A stretch of 64,000 nt of DNA from contig NZ_JAMQGM010000021.1 in NCBI RefSeq assembly GCF_023703325.1, forward strand, positions 1 through 64,000, given 5' to 3'. Shown here one piece after another: positions 1-8,006 of the stretch (position 1 is the first letter of the stretch; each line of letters starts with the position of its first letter). The position numbers were made by a program, and so were the translations under genes. Under the pieces are notes generated by a model, which saw nothing but the letters and a program-made list of their open reading frames with translations, was not told the DNA's origin and made no database searches. This DNA comes from Streptomyces meridianus. Its GTDB lineage: Bacteria; Actinomycetota; Actinomycetes; Streptomycetales; Streptomycetaceae.

Positions 1-871
1 CGCGTTTGGCCCCGTTGCGGGCGTCCGGATCGTAGGTCGAGCTGATTCGTAACTGCCCAGGCGGGCAGTCCTTCGGCTTGCGCCACTCCACCTCACCGTC
101 ACTGACCTGGTATTCCTGCACCCACATCTGCCGCAGGAACTCCACCGCCGGCAGTTCCCGCAGCCAGACGGGCGCCCCTGCCGACCGCACTGCCCGCAAG
201 AGCGTCATGCCGTCCTGGCCGACCTGCTCGGCATGGCTGAGCCGGGCAGCCCAGCGGCTGGGGAACTTCGTGTCCTCCGGCCGGGCGGAGTACCGGTCGA
301 ACCACTCCGGCGGCGTCCGCTCAACGAGCCATCCCGGCATCGCGACCGCCAGCGCGTTCAGCGCCGCCCGCACCGCCTCGACCACGGACTCCAGCCGGTT
401 GACCACCCGCACCGCCGCCAGCACATGCGTGGCATCACTGCGCTGACGCCCGCCGGCCTTGTGCAGCCCGGCCGCCGAAACACTCTCCAGGACTGCATCC
501 AGCACCCCGGCCTCGACGCCACCGGCGATGAGCCGACCACGGAACTCGCTGAGCACGGAGAAGTCGAAGCCCGGATCGGTCAGTTCCAGCCCGAGCGCGT
601 ACTTCCAGTCGATCCTGGACCGCACCGCGTGAGCGGCCTGCCGGTCCGACATGCCTTCGGCGAACTGCAACACCAGCGCCATCGCCAACATGCCCGGCGA
701 CGCCGCAGGCCGCCCCCGGCCCGGGAAAAGACCCGCGAACTCCACATCAGCGAAGACTGGCCCGAGCACATCCCGAACCCGGACGGCCAGGCACCCCTTC
801 GGGAAGGCCGCGCGAGCCACCCTGACCGGCTCCTGCGGCACCCCGCCGGGCACACCAGGACGCAACGACAT
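1..871 (-). CDS. IS1182-family transposase, N-terminal part (runs off left edge)
   Basis: The reading frame opens at an ATG at 871 and stays open to the window edge, about 290 codons with no stop. The beginning (MSLRPGVPGGVPQEPVRVAR) and the segment FDFSVLSEFRGRLI are typical of the DUF772 N-terminal domain of IS1182/IS5-like DDE transposases. The catalytic DDE core lies mostly beyond the window, so integrity of the gene cannot be judged. No passenger gene is visible. The element lies just downstream of the dedA gene and its probable terminator. Family assignment is by recognised motif, not by alignment; other DUF772-type transposases are the alternative. Confidence 0.85.
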   Translation of the reverse strand, partial: MSLRPGVPGGVPQEPVRVARAAFPKGCLAVRVRDVLGPVFADVEFAGLFPGRGRPAASPGMLAMALVLQFAEGMSDRQAAHAVRSRIDWKYALGLELTDPGFDFSVLSEFRGRLIAGGVEAGVLDAVLESVSAAGLHKAGGRQRSDATHVLAAVRVVNRLESVVEAVRAALNALAVAMPGWLVERTPPEWFDRYSARPEDTKFPSRWAARLSHAEQVGQDGMTLLRAVRSAGAPVWLRELPAVEFLRQMWVQEYQVSDGEVEWRKPKDCPPGQLRISSTYDPDARNGAKR

Positions 872-890
872 CTACCCACCCCAAACACAA

Positions 891-928
891 CGTCGGCCTG
901 ACCCACCAACGAGGGGATCAGGCCGACG
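891..928. repeat. 11-bp perfect inverted repeat upstream of the transposase
   Basis: CGTCGGCCTGA at 891-901 is repeated inverted as TCAGGCCGACG at 918-928, with a 16-base loop. It sits about 20 bases upstream of the transposase start, where a hairpin could limit transcription or translation read-in from outside the element. That role is inference. Confidence 0.7.
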
Positions 929-991
929 ACACGACGAAGGGGCATTCGCCAACAGTGTCCGGCCGAGCAGCCGGGGCGGCCCCTTGTCGTT

Positions 992-1011
992 CCGCCGTCT
1001 CGGTGCGGCGG
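992..1011 (-). terminator. Possible terminator after dedA
   Basis: CCGCCG at 992-997 pairs with CGGCGG at 1006-1011 across an 8-base loop, immediately after the dedA stop. It is short and has no clear T-run on the minus strand, so it is only a candidate. Confidence 0.4.
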
Positions 1012-1014
1012 CAC

Positions 1015-1707
1015 TCAGCGCTTGGCGTGGCGGCGGCGTCCCGGATCCTGGGGCTCTTCGGCGTCCCCGGTGCTGCGGACGGCCTTGCCGGATTGGCTGC
1101 GGGCCCTGAGGACCTCGATGATGATCGGGACCACGGAGAGCACCACGATGCCGACGAGCATCGCCTCGATGTTGTCGTGCACCCAGCCGATCCGGCCGAG
1201 GGCCGCGCCGAGCAGCGTGACGCCCGCGCCCCACAGCACACCGCCGATGACGTTGAACATCACGAAAGTGCCGTAGTTCATGCGGCTCACACCGGCGATG
1301 ATCGGCGTGAAGGTGCGGATGATCGGCACGAAGCGCGCCAGGACCAGGGACTTCGGGCCGTGCTTCTCGAAGAACTCGTGCGCCTTCTCGACGTTCTCCT
1401 GCTTGAAGAGCCGCGAATCGGGCCGTTTGAACAACGCCGGGCCGACCTTGCGGCCGAAGAGGTATCCGACCTGGTCACCGACGACGGCGGCGATCGAGAT
1501 GAGCGCACACACCAGCCAGAGCGGCTGACTCAGCTTGTCCGTGACGACGAGCAGGCCCGTCGTGAAGAGCAGCGAGTCACCTGGCAGGAAGAAGCCGATG
1601 AGGAGCCCGGACTCGGCAAAGACGATCGCCATGACGCCGATGAGCCCGAAGGTCTGGATGAGGAAGTCCGGGTCCAGCCAGCTGGGGCCGAGCGCGAGGT
1701 TGGTCAC
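1015..1707 (-). CDS. DedA family (VTT domain) membrane protein
   Basis: A 230-residue integral membrane protein. The order is typical of DedA/SNARE-associated proteins: an N-terminal hydrophobic segment with FAESGLLIGFFLPGDSLLF, then a central amphipathic region ending in the family signature around ARFVPIIRTFTPIIAGVSRM, and two C-terminal membrane segments. The tail is basic and hydrophilic. DedA proteins are undecaprenyl-phosphate or phospholipid flippases and help maintain proton motive force (family knowledge); which lipid this one moves cannot be told. The length matches the family. It is transcribed alone, between the IS and the tipA-like gene. Confidence 0.92.
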   Translation of the reverse strand: MTNLALGPSWLDPDFLIQTFGLIGVMAIVFAESGLLIGFFLPGDSLLFTTGLLVVTDKLSQPLWLVCALISIAAVVGDQVGYLFGRKVGPALFKRPDSRLFKQENVEKAHEFFEKHGPKSLVLARFVPIIRTFTPIIAGVSRMNYGTFVMFNVIGGVLWGAGVTLLGAALGRIGWVHDNIEAMLVGIVVLSVVPIIIEVLRARSQSGKAVRSTGDAEEPQDPGRRRHAKR

Positions 1708-1920
1708 GGTGACAGGCTCCTGGGTCGAGGCGGCGCAGGCTCGTGCACGGCCCGGGCGCAGGTTACTGAGGGCTTGTGGGTGCCCAAAGCTATCAACGTG
1801 GCCGGAGCCGCTTCCGTTCCGGACTGCCTCCGTCCGTCCCGGGACCCGGTGCCGCGGTGCCGGACGCGGACCACCGGGCGTCCCGGTTCCGGCTCCCGCC
1901 GTCGCCGGGGCCCGGGCCGG

Positions 1921-2679
1921 TCACACGTGGCGGATCGCATTGGCGAGGACCGCCTCGCGCAGGTAGGCCGCGAGCCCCGGCCGGGCCTCGTCGTACACGG
2001 CCGTGAAGCGGTGGTCCGAGACGTACATCTCGGCGAGGCCGGTGTGCATCTCGTGGTCGCAGTCGTAGAAGTTCCGGCAGATCTGCTGCCGGTGCTCCTC
2101 CGCCAGGTCCATGGCCTCCTCGCAGTCCGGCGCGGCCCCGGCCTCCATGAGCGCGACGAAGCCCCGGACGTTCTCGTCCGCCTCCGCCTTGATGCGCAGC
2201 CAGTCCTCCTTGGTGCGGGCGGCGGCGCGGCGCTGTGACTCCCGGTACGGGTCCGTGCCGCCCCAGCGACGCCGGGCCTCCTCGTCGTAGCGGTCCGGGT
2301 CGTGGTCGCCGAAGACCTCGAACTTCTCCTCGGGGGTGAGAGCGATGCCCATCTTCTGTGCCTCCATGGCGTGTTCGACGGCCGCGGCCATCTTCTGCAA
2401 CTGCTCGATCCGGCCGGCCAGCAGGGCGAGCCGGCGCCGCAGGTGCTCCTGCGGGTCCGCCTGTGGGTCGTCGACCAGGACGGCCACCTCGTCGAGCGGG
2501 AAGCCGAGGTCCCGGTAGAACAGGATCCGCTGCAGCCGGTCGAGGTCGGCGGCGTCGTACCTGCGGTGCCCCGCACGGCTCCGGGCGCTCGGCGTCAGCA
2601 GCCCGATCTCGTCGTAGTGGTGCAGGGCGCGCACGGTCACCCCGGCGAATCCGGCGACCTGCCCGACCGACCAGTCCAT
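1921..2679 (-). CDS. tipA: MerR-family regulator with TipAS ligand-binding domain
   Basis: A 252-residue regulator. Residues 1-70 form the MerR winged helix-turn-helix (YSVG-like start, VTVRALHHYDEIGLL, GHRRYDAADLDRLQRI). A coiled-coil dimer helix follows to about residue 110, then a C-terminal domain of the TipAS type, which in TipAL captures thiopeptide and other drugs covalently. The start at 2679 is chosen because it has a good ribosome site (GGAAGGAGG) and begins directly with the HTH; a longer upstream frame has no support. The gene is divergent from the wrbA-like gene. A tipA-type promoter with its dyad lies 38-60 bases upstream, which argues for autoregulation and drug-induced expression. 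The symbol is by similarity only. Confidence 0.9.
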   Translation of the reverse strand: MDWSVGQVAGFAGVTVRALHHYDEIGLLTPSARSRAGHRRYDAADLDRLQRILFYRDLGFPLDEVAVLVDDPQADPQEHLRRRLALLAGRIEQLQKMAAAVEHAMEAQKMGIALTPEEKFEVFGDHDPDRYDEEARRRWGGTDPYRESQRRAAARTKEDWLRIKAEADENVRGFVALMEAGAAPDCEEAMDLAEEHRQQICRNFYDCDHEMHTGLAEMYVSDHRFTAVYDEARPGLAAYLREAVLANAIRHV

Positions 2680-2717
2680 CGCCCTGCCTCCTTCCTGCCT
2701 GTTCCACCAGCGTGCTC

Positions 2718-2739
2718 CCTCACGCCGCGTGAGGTGCAA
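2718..2739 (-). promoter_or_regulatory. tipA-type promoter and TipA operator
   Basis: Reading on the minus strand, TTGCAC (2739-2734) is a -35 box that runs straight into the dyad CCTCACG-CGG-CGTGAGG (2734-2718). A candidate -10 (CACGCT) follows after a 19-base spacer. This is very close to my recollection of the S. lividans ptipA promoter, where TipAL binds the dyad in an over-long spacer and untwists it. The match to the neighbouring TipA gene makes autoregulation likely. Confidence 0.8.
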
Positions 2740-2866
2740 CCCGTTTCGGCGACGGGAGAGTGGGCGCGCAGGGCCCGACAGCGCCGTGACGCATGGGAGC
2801 CGTGACGCATAGGGGCGGGGAGGCCGGGCATCCGAGCGACGGATCGTCACGACCGAAGGAGACAGC

Positions 2867-3490
2867 ATGAGCACCGCTGTGAACGTGGCCGTCATCTACT
2901 ACTCCGCCACCGGCGTCAACGCCGCCGTGGCCAAGGAGATCGCCGATGCGGCGGAGAAGGCGGGGGCCGACGTGCGGCTGCGGCGGGTGGCCGAGCTCGC
3001 CCCGCGGACGGCCGTCGACGCCAACCCGGCCTGGGCGGCGAACGCCGAGGCGACGAGCCACATCCCGGAGGCGACGCCGGACGACATGGAGTGGGCGGAC
3101 GCCGTCATTCTCGGTACGCCCACCCGCTACGGCAATGTGTCCTCGCAGCTCAAGCAGTTCCTCGACACCCTCGGCGGGCTGTGGCAGGAGGGCAAGCTGG
3201 CGGACAAGGTCTACAGCGGCTTCACCTCGTCCGCGACGGCGAACGGGGGCCAGGAGTCCACGCTGCTCGCGCTCTACAACACGGTTCACCACTTCGGCGG
3301 CGTCCTCGTCACGCCCGGCTACACGGACGCGTCCAAGTTCGTGGACGGCAACCCGTACGGCACCTCGCATGTGGACGCCCAGGGCGAGCAGCCGGTCGGC
3401 GACACCACACGCACGGCTGCCCGGGTCCAGGCGGAGCGTGTCGTACGGTTCACGCGCGCGATCAGGACAGGTCTCGCGTCCGGGGGCTGA
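2867..3490 (+). CDS. wrbA: WrbA-like NAD(P)H:quinone oxidoreductase
   Basis: A 207-residue flavodoxin-fold protein. The FMN phosphate loop is at residues 11-19 (YYSATGVNAA). The flavin-contact segments ILGTPTRYGNVSSQLKQFLD and SGFTSSATANGGQE follow in the order seen in WrbA. Family members reduce quinones by two electrons with NAD(P)H, avoiding semiquinone radicals. The start has a strong ribosome site (AAGGAG). It is divergent from the TipA-type regulator, with 187 bases between the two starts, so its expression may be drug- or stress-responsive; that link is inference. The length fits the family. Confidence 0.9.
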   Translation: MSTAVNVAVIYYSATGVNAAVAKEIADAAEKAGADVRLRRVAELAPRTAVDANPAWAANAEATSHIPEATPDDMEWADAVILGTPTRYGNVSSQLKQFLDTLGGLWQEGKLADKVYSGFTSSATANGGQESTLLALYNTVHHFGGVLVTPGYTDASKFVDGNPYGTSHVDAQGEQPVGDTTRTAARVQAERVVRFTRAIRTGLASGG

Positions 3491-3504
3491 CGGGAGGACG
3501 ACGC

Positions 3505-4914
3505 ATGTCGCTGCACAGGGGTCCTGGGGCCGACGGAGCGCGGAGCCCACGGCTCAGCGTGAACCCCTTCCTGCAGGAGGCGTTCCCGGCCGCGGCCACC
3601 GCGGAGGTACCGCCGCGCCACCGGATCCCGGACGCGCCGATCGCCCCGGAGACGGCCTATCAGATCGTCCACGACGAGCTGATGCTCGACGGCAACTCGC
3701 GGCTCAACCTGGCGACGTTCGTCACCACCTGGATGGAGCCGCAGGCAGCCCGGCTGATGGGCGAGTGCCGCGACAAGAACATGATCGACAAGGACGAGTA
3801 CCCGCGCACCGCCGAACTGGAACGGCGGTGCGTGTCCATGTTGTCGGCGCTCTGGAACGCGCCCGTGGACCACGGCGTGGGCTGCTCGACGACCGGCTCG
3901 AGCGAGGCGTGCATGCTGGCCGGCATGGCGCTCAAGCGCCGCTGGGCGAAGCGGAACGCGGACCGCTACCCCGCCGCACGGCCCAACCTGGTCATGGGCG
4001 TCAACGTGCAGGTCTGCTGGGACAAGTTCTGCAACTTCTGGGAGGTCGAGCCCCGCCTGGTCCCCATGGAGGGGAACCGCTTCCACCTGGACCCGCAGGC
4101 AGCCGCCGACCTCTGCGACGAGAACACGATCGGTGTGGTCGCCGTGCTCGGTTCCACGTTCGACGGGTCGTACGAGCCGGTCGCCGACGTCTGCGCGGCC
4201 CTGGACGCGCTGCAGGAGCGCACCGGCCTCGACGTCCCGGTCCACGTGGACGGGGCCTCGGGTGCCATGGTGGCACCGTTTCTCGACCCGGACCTGGTGT
4301 GGGACTTCCGGCTGCCGCGGGTCTCCTCCATCAACACCTCGGGCCACAAGTACGGGCTGGTGTATCCAGGCGTCGGCTGGGCGCTGTGGCGGACGCACGA
4401 CGACCTGCCGGAGGATCTCGTCTTCCGGGTCAACTACCTCGGCGGCGACATGCCCACGTTCGCGCTGAACTTCTCCCGCCCGGGCGCACAGGTGGCCGCG
4501 CAGTACTACACCTTTCTGCGGCTGGGCCGTGAGGGCTTCCGGGCCGTCCAGCAGTCGGCGCGGAACGTGGCGCGCTCGCTGGCCGAACGCATCGACGCAC
4601 TCGGCGACTTCACGCTGCTCACCCGCGGCGACGAACTGCCGGTGTTCGCCTTCACGACCACCGACCCGAACGGCCCCTTCGACGTGTTCGACGTGTCGCG
4701 GCGGATGCGCGAACGGGGCTGGCTCATCCCCGCCTACACCTTCCCGCCGCACCGCGAGGACCTGTCGGTGCTCCGGGTGGTGTGCCGCAACGGTTTCTCG
4801 GCCGACCTGGCGGACCTCCTGATGGAGGACCTCCGGACGCTGCTGCCCGAACTGCGCGCCCAGTCGGCCCCGCTGGACCGCCCCCGGTCGGTCGCGACGG
4901 CGTTCCACCACTGA
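3505..4914 (+). CDS. gadB: Glutamate decarboxylase
   Basis: A 469-residue PLP-dependent group II decarboxylase that converts glutamate to GABA and CO2, consuming a proton. Visible hallmarks are the N-terminal NPFLQEAFPA segment, LDGNSRLNLATFVTTWMEP, the PLP-contact Asp249 in HVDGASGAMVAPF, and the Schiff-base Lys282 in INTSGHKYGLVYPG. The ATG at 3505 follows GGGAGG and is chosen over longer in-frame extensions that overlap the wrbA-like gene. It lies 14 bases after that gene and is probably co-transcribed with it. No glutamate/GABA antiporter is nearby. The convergent aldehyde dehydrogenase could take part in GABA catabolism, but no transaminase is seen in the window. Confidence 0.95.
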   Translation: MSLHRGPGADGARSPRLSVNPFLQEAFPAAATAEVPPRHRIPDAPIAPETAYQIVHDELMLDGNSRLNLATFVTTWMEPQAARLMGECRDKNMIDKDEYPRTAELERRCVSMLSALWNAPVDHGVGCSTTGSSEACMLAGMALKRRWAKRNADRYPAARPNLVMGVNVQVCWDKFCNFWEVEPRLVPMEGNRFHLDPQAAADLCDENTIGVVAVLGSTFDGSYEPVADVCAALDALQERTGLDVPVHVDGASGAMVAPFLDPDLVWDFRLPRVSSINTSGHKYGLVYPGVGWALWRTHDDLPEDLVFRVNYLGGDMPTFALNFSRPGAQVAAQYYTFLRLGREGFRAVQQSARNVARSLAERIDALGDFTLLTRGDELPVFAFTTTDPNGPFDVFDVSRRMRERGWLIPAYTFPPHREDLSVLRVVCRNGFSADLADLLMEDLRTLLPELRAQSAPLDRPRSVATAFHH

Positions 4915-5087
4915 CCGCCTGCCGGCTGCGCGCCCCCGGGGCGGCACGACGGGTGCCGGAGTCGGCGGGGTCCCGGCCCCCGCATCCCGCCGCACTCCGC
5001 CGCTCCCCGCCGAGCCGTGCCTCGAGGAAGGCGAGCGGGGCCGGCGCCCGTCGCCGGGCGGTCCGGAACCACCCACCTGCATCACTG

Positions 5088-6545
5088 TCAGAAGGGGAAG
5101 GCACTGCGTCCGTGCTGGATGGAGATCCACTTCTGGGTGGTGAACGCCTCGACCATCGCCTCGCCGTTGAGCCGCCCGACGCCGGAGCTCTTCTCGCCGC
5201 CGAACGCGACGATCGGCTCGTCGTGCACCGTGCCGTCGTTGATGTGGATCATCCCGGTCTCGATCCGCCGGGCGAGCCGGACGCCGCGCTCGACGTCGGC
5301 CGTGTGCACGGCCCCGCTGAGGCCGTACGGGGTGTCGTTGGCGATGCGCACGGCCTCGTCCTCGCCGTCGAAGGGCACGAGCAGCACCACCGGGCCGAAG
5401 ATCTCCTGCCCCAGGACCGGGGACCCGGCGGGCAGCCCGGTGAGCACGGACGGCTCGACGAGGTTCCCCTCGGTCCGGCCGTGCAGCAGCGCCGTCGCAC
5501 CGGCGGCCACCGCCTCGTCGACGAGCGTCGTCATCGCCTCGGCCTGTGCCGGGTTGATCAGCGGCCCGATGTGGGTGTGCGGATCGGCCGGGTCACCCGA
5601 CTTGAGCGTGCGCACCTTGGCGACGAACTTGTCGGTGAACTCGCGCTCCACGCTGCGGTCGACCAGCACCCGGTTGGCGGCCATGCAGACCTGCCCCTGG
5701 TGCACGAACCGGCTGAACACCGCCGCGTCCACGGCGTAGTCGATGTCGGCGTCGTCGAGCACGACCATCGCACTGTTGCCGCCGAGTTCGAGAACGGTCC
5801 GCTTGAAGTGGGCGGCGGCCACGGTGGCGACGTGCCGGCCGACGCGATCCGACCCGGTGAAGGAGATGACCCGGGGCACCGGGTGCTCCACGAAAGCGTC
5901 CCCGATCTCGGCGATGTCGGTGACCACCACATTGAGCAACCCCGGCGGCAGACCGGCCTCCTCGAACACCCGGGCCACCAGCGTGCCGCCGACGACCGGG
6001 GTGTTCTCGTGCGGCTTGAGCACCACTCCGTTGCCGAGGGCCAGGGCCGGGGCGACCGACTTGAGGGAGAGCAGGAAAGGGAAGTTGAACGGGCTGATGA
6101 CCCCCACCACACCGGCCGGCACCCGATAGACGCGGTTCTCCTTCCCATCGACCGGGGACGGCAGGATCCGGCCCTCGGGGCTCAGGGCCAGCCTCGCGGC
6201 CTCCCGCAGGAACTCCTTGGCGAGGTGGATCTCGAAGCCGGCCTTGAGGCGGGTTCCGCCGAGCTCCGCGACGATCGCCCCGGCAATGTCCTCCTCCCGG
6301 TCCTCGACGACCCGCAGCGCCCGCTCCATCACCTCGCGGCGGGCGTAGGGGTTGGTGGCGGTCCACTCCCGCTGGGCCCGCTCGGCCGATCGGTACGCAC
6401 GGTCGACGTCCTCGACACCGGCCACGGTTATCGCGGCCAGTTCGTCGCCGTTGTAGGGATTGACGTCGACGATGTCCCGGGAACCGCTCCCGCACCGCCA
6501 CTCGCCGTCGATGCACTGGGCGGCGAGTTCCGTGAAGTAGGACAT
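5088..6545 (-). CDS. NAD(P)-dependent aldehyde dehydrogenase
   Basis: A 485-residue aldehyde dehydrogenase oxidising an aldehyde to its acid. General base Glu253 is in VLELGGNSAMVV and the nucleophile Cys287 in HQGQVCMAANR. The Rossmann contact SPFNFPFLLSLKSVAPALA is intact. The overall look is closest to benzaldehyde/vanillin dehydrogenase or succinate-semialdehyde dehydrogenase groups, and the substrate cannot be settled by eye. The start at 6545 has a purine-rich ribosome site (GAGGGAAG). It is convergent with glutamate decarboxylase; oxidation of succinate semialdehyde from GABA is possible but unproven. Confidence 0.9.
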   Translation of the reverse strand: MSYFTELAAQCIDGEWRCGSGSRDIVDVNPYNGDELAAITVAGVEDVDRAYRSAERAQREWTATNPYARREVMERALRVVEDREEDIAGAIVAELGGTRLKAGFEIHLAKEFLREAARLALSPEGRILPSPVDGKENRVYRVPAGVVGVISPFNFPFLLSLKSVAPALALGNGVVLKPHENTPVVGGTLVARVFEEAGLPPGLLNVVVTDIAEIGDAFVEHPVPRVISFTGSDRVGRHVATVAAAHFKRTVLELGGNSAMVVLDDADIDYAVDAAVFSRFVHQGQVCMAANRVLVDRSVEREFTDKFVAKVRTLKSGDPADPHTHIGPLINPAQAEAMTTLVDEAVAAGATALLHGRTEGNLVEPSVLTGLPAGSPVLGQEIFGPVVLLVPFDGEDEAVRIANDTPYGLSGAVHTADVERGVRLARRIETGMIHINDGTVHDEPIVAFGGEKSSGVGRLNGEAMVEAFTTQKWISIQHGRSAFPF

Positions 6546-6867
6546 GGCTTCCCTCTCTCTCGGCCGGGGTGCCGGGAAGTGATCCACGGCCGGGGCCCGG
6601 CTTGACGGGCCGTCATCCTAGGCAGTCGTGTGGCGCGTCAGGAGGGGGCGGGCGACGAGTGCGACGGGCCGGGCCGGCGCTCCTGCGGCATCTCCCGAGG
6701 GCGCGCCCGGGGAGCGGGCGGGAAGGCTCCCGAAAAGGGGCGCCCGCGTACGCACGTTCGCTGCCTTCGCGGGTATCCGGGCCTGCACCAGCTGATCGCG
6801 GTGGCGACCAGGTCCCGCACCCGTACGCCGCCGCGACCCACATCGACCGGGGCAGGAGCGCGGCGCA

Positions 6868-7407
6868 ATGCTGACCGACGAAACGACCGGGACCGTGCTG
6901 GAGCCGTCGAGGCGGGGCCGTCCACCCGTGGCGGCCGCGGGCTTCTCGGCGCACTCCGCCACCTGCCCGCTGCCCCGCTGCCGCGAAGCCGTCGGCGGGG
7001 CGCGCCGGTTCACCCGGAACACCCTCCGGCGGTGGGACCTGGACGACCGGTTCGAGAGCGTGGCGCTCGTGGTCTCCGAGCTCGTCACCAACGCGCTGCG
7101 GCACGGCATGCCCGCGGACGGCCCGCCCGGCCTCGAGCCGCCGGTCCGGCTCCTGCTCATGTCGTGGACCTCGAAGCTCGTCTGTGCGGTGCGCGACCCG
7201 GGCGCCGCGACGGTCGGCACGGCGTTTCGTCTGACGCCGTCGTGCCCGGACGCCGACGCCGAATCGGGCCGCGGCCTGTGCCTGGTGGACGCCGTCAGCG
7301 ACGGGTGGGGCTGGCATCCGCTGCCCGGTCCCCCCTCCGGCACCGTGGTATGGGCCCTGTTCCGGCTCGGGCGCACGGGGCCGGTGAGGCCGGTGGGGAT
7401 GACGTGA
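6868..7407 (+). CDS. RsbW-like ATP-binding (HATPase_c) protein
   Basis: A 179-residue protein with a single GHKL ATPase domain of the type abundant in streptomycetes. The N-box is SELVTNALRHG, the G1-like box is VRDPGAAT, and the G2 box is SGRGLCLVDAVSDGWGW. The roughly 45 residues ahead of the domain are low in structure, with PLPRCREAVGGARRF at its entry. Such proteins act as anti-sigma factor kinases or as partners of STAS anti-anti-sigma factors. No sigma or STAS gene adjoins it, so the target is unknown. The 322 bases between its start and the aldehyde dehydrogenase contain no gene I can support and presumably hold the two divergent promoters. Confidence 0.85.
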   Translation: MLTDETTGTVLEPSRRGRPPVAAAGFSAHSATCPLPRCREAVGGARRFTRNTLRRWDLDDRFESVALVVSELVTNALRHGMPADGPPGLEPPVRLLLMSWTSKLVCAVRDPGAATVGTAFRLTPSCPDADAESGRGLCLVDAVSDGWGWHPLPGPPSGTVVWALFRLGRTGPVRPVGMT

Positions 7408-7478
7408 ACGCCTTCAGGAGGACCGAAGCGAGCTGGTAGCTTGACGCGTCCTGGCAACGAGGAACTGGGGAGACGCCG

Positions 7479-7964
7479 GTGTTCACCTATGTGCGTGCGG
7501 GCGCCGCAGCGGCGGCCCTGGCGGCCGTTCTGCTGACCGGCTGCAGCAGTGACAGCGCAGACGACGGGTCGGCCGGCAGCACGCCGAGTCCGGCCGGGGA
7601 GGCATCCGAGACGGGCAAGGACCGGAGCGACGCCTCCGGTGTGGCGGGCGTCTGGACCACCCGGACCGAGAACGACGTCCCCACGGTGCTCTCCGTCGCC
7701 GGCGGGAACGCCGCCCTGCTCGGCGAGCAGGCGTGCACCGGATCGGTGGTCACGGCGCAGCAGGACGTCGTCATCAAGCTGACGTGCCCCGGTGGCGGGA
7801 GCGCGCGGACCTCGGGCCGGGCGACCCCGTCCGAGGACGGCAAGACCCTCACGGTCGACTGGGGCAAGGGTGTCGAGGACACCTTCACCAAGTCCGCCGA
7901 CGGCAAGCTGCCCGAGGGCCTCCCCACCGAGCTTCCCAGCAGCCTGGGCGAGCCCACCGGCTGA
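7479..7964 (+). CDS. Small secreted lipoprotein, function unknown
   Basis: A 161-residue protein starting at GTG 7479. It has a lipoprotein signal peptide with lipobox LLTGC and the acylated residue at Cys22, followed by a Ser/Asp/Gly-rich linker to about residue 58. The mature domain contains two further cysteines (ACTGS and KLTCPGG) that could form a disulfide; its pattern of short beta strands (GVWTTRTENDVPTVLSVAGG) suggests a small beta barrel. I do not recognise a named family. The gene is convergent with the DUF2786 gene and may share a promoter with the preceding HATPase gene 72 bases upstream. Confidence 0.8.
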   Translation: MFTYVRAGAAAAALAAVLLTGCSSDSADDGSAGSTPSPAGEASETGKDRSDASGVAGVWTTRTENDVPTVLSVAGGNAALLGEQACTGSVVTAQQDVVIKLTCPGGGSARTSGRATPSEDGKTLTVDWGKGVEDTFTKSADGKLPEGLPTELPSSLGEPTG

Positions 7965-8006
7965 GCTGCTGCTTCCCGGCTCACCGCTGCGGTGGGCCAT
8001 GCCGGA

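Larger units (their letters stand above)
1..958 (-). mobile_element. End of an IS1182-like insertion sequence
   Basis: The transposase gene plus about 90 bases upstream of it form one end of an insertion sequence. The exact boundary is not proven. The stretch around 941-960 (GGCATTCGCCAACAGTGTCC) is a candidate terminal repeat, but the partner copy is outside the window. Confidence 0.45.

Noticed and set aside
955..2238. Long plus-strand open frame over dedA and tipA
   Set aside because: Antisense shadow caused by high GC; no family-like sequence, and both minus-strand genes are clear.
2720..3550. Minus-strand frame over the wrbA-like gene
   Set aside because: Antisense to a clear flavodoxin-fold gene with a good ribosome site.
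4782..6605. 607-codon plus-strand frame over the aldehyde dehydrogenase
   Set aside because: Composition is that of a complement of the real gene; no motif or ribosome site.
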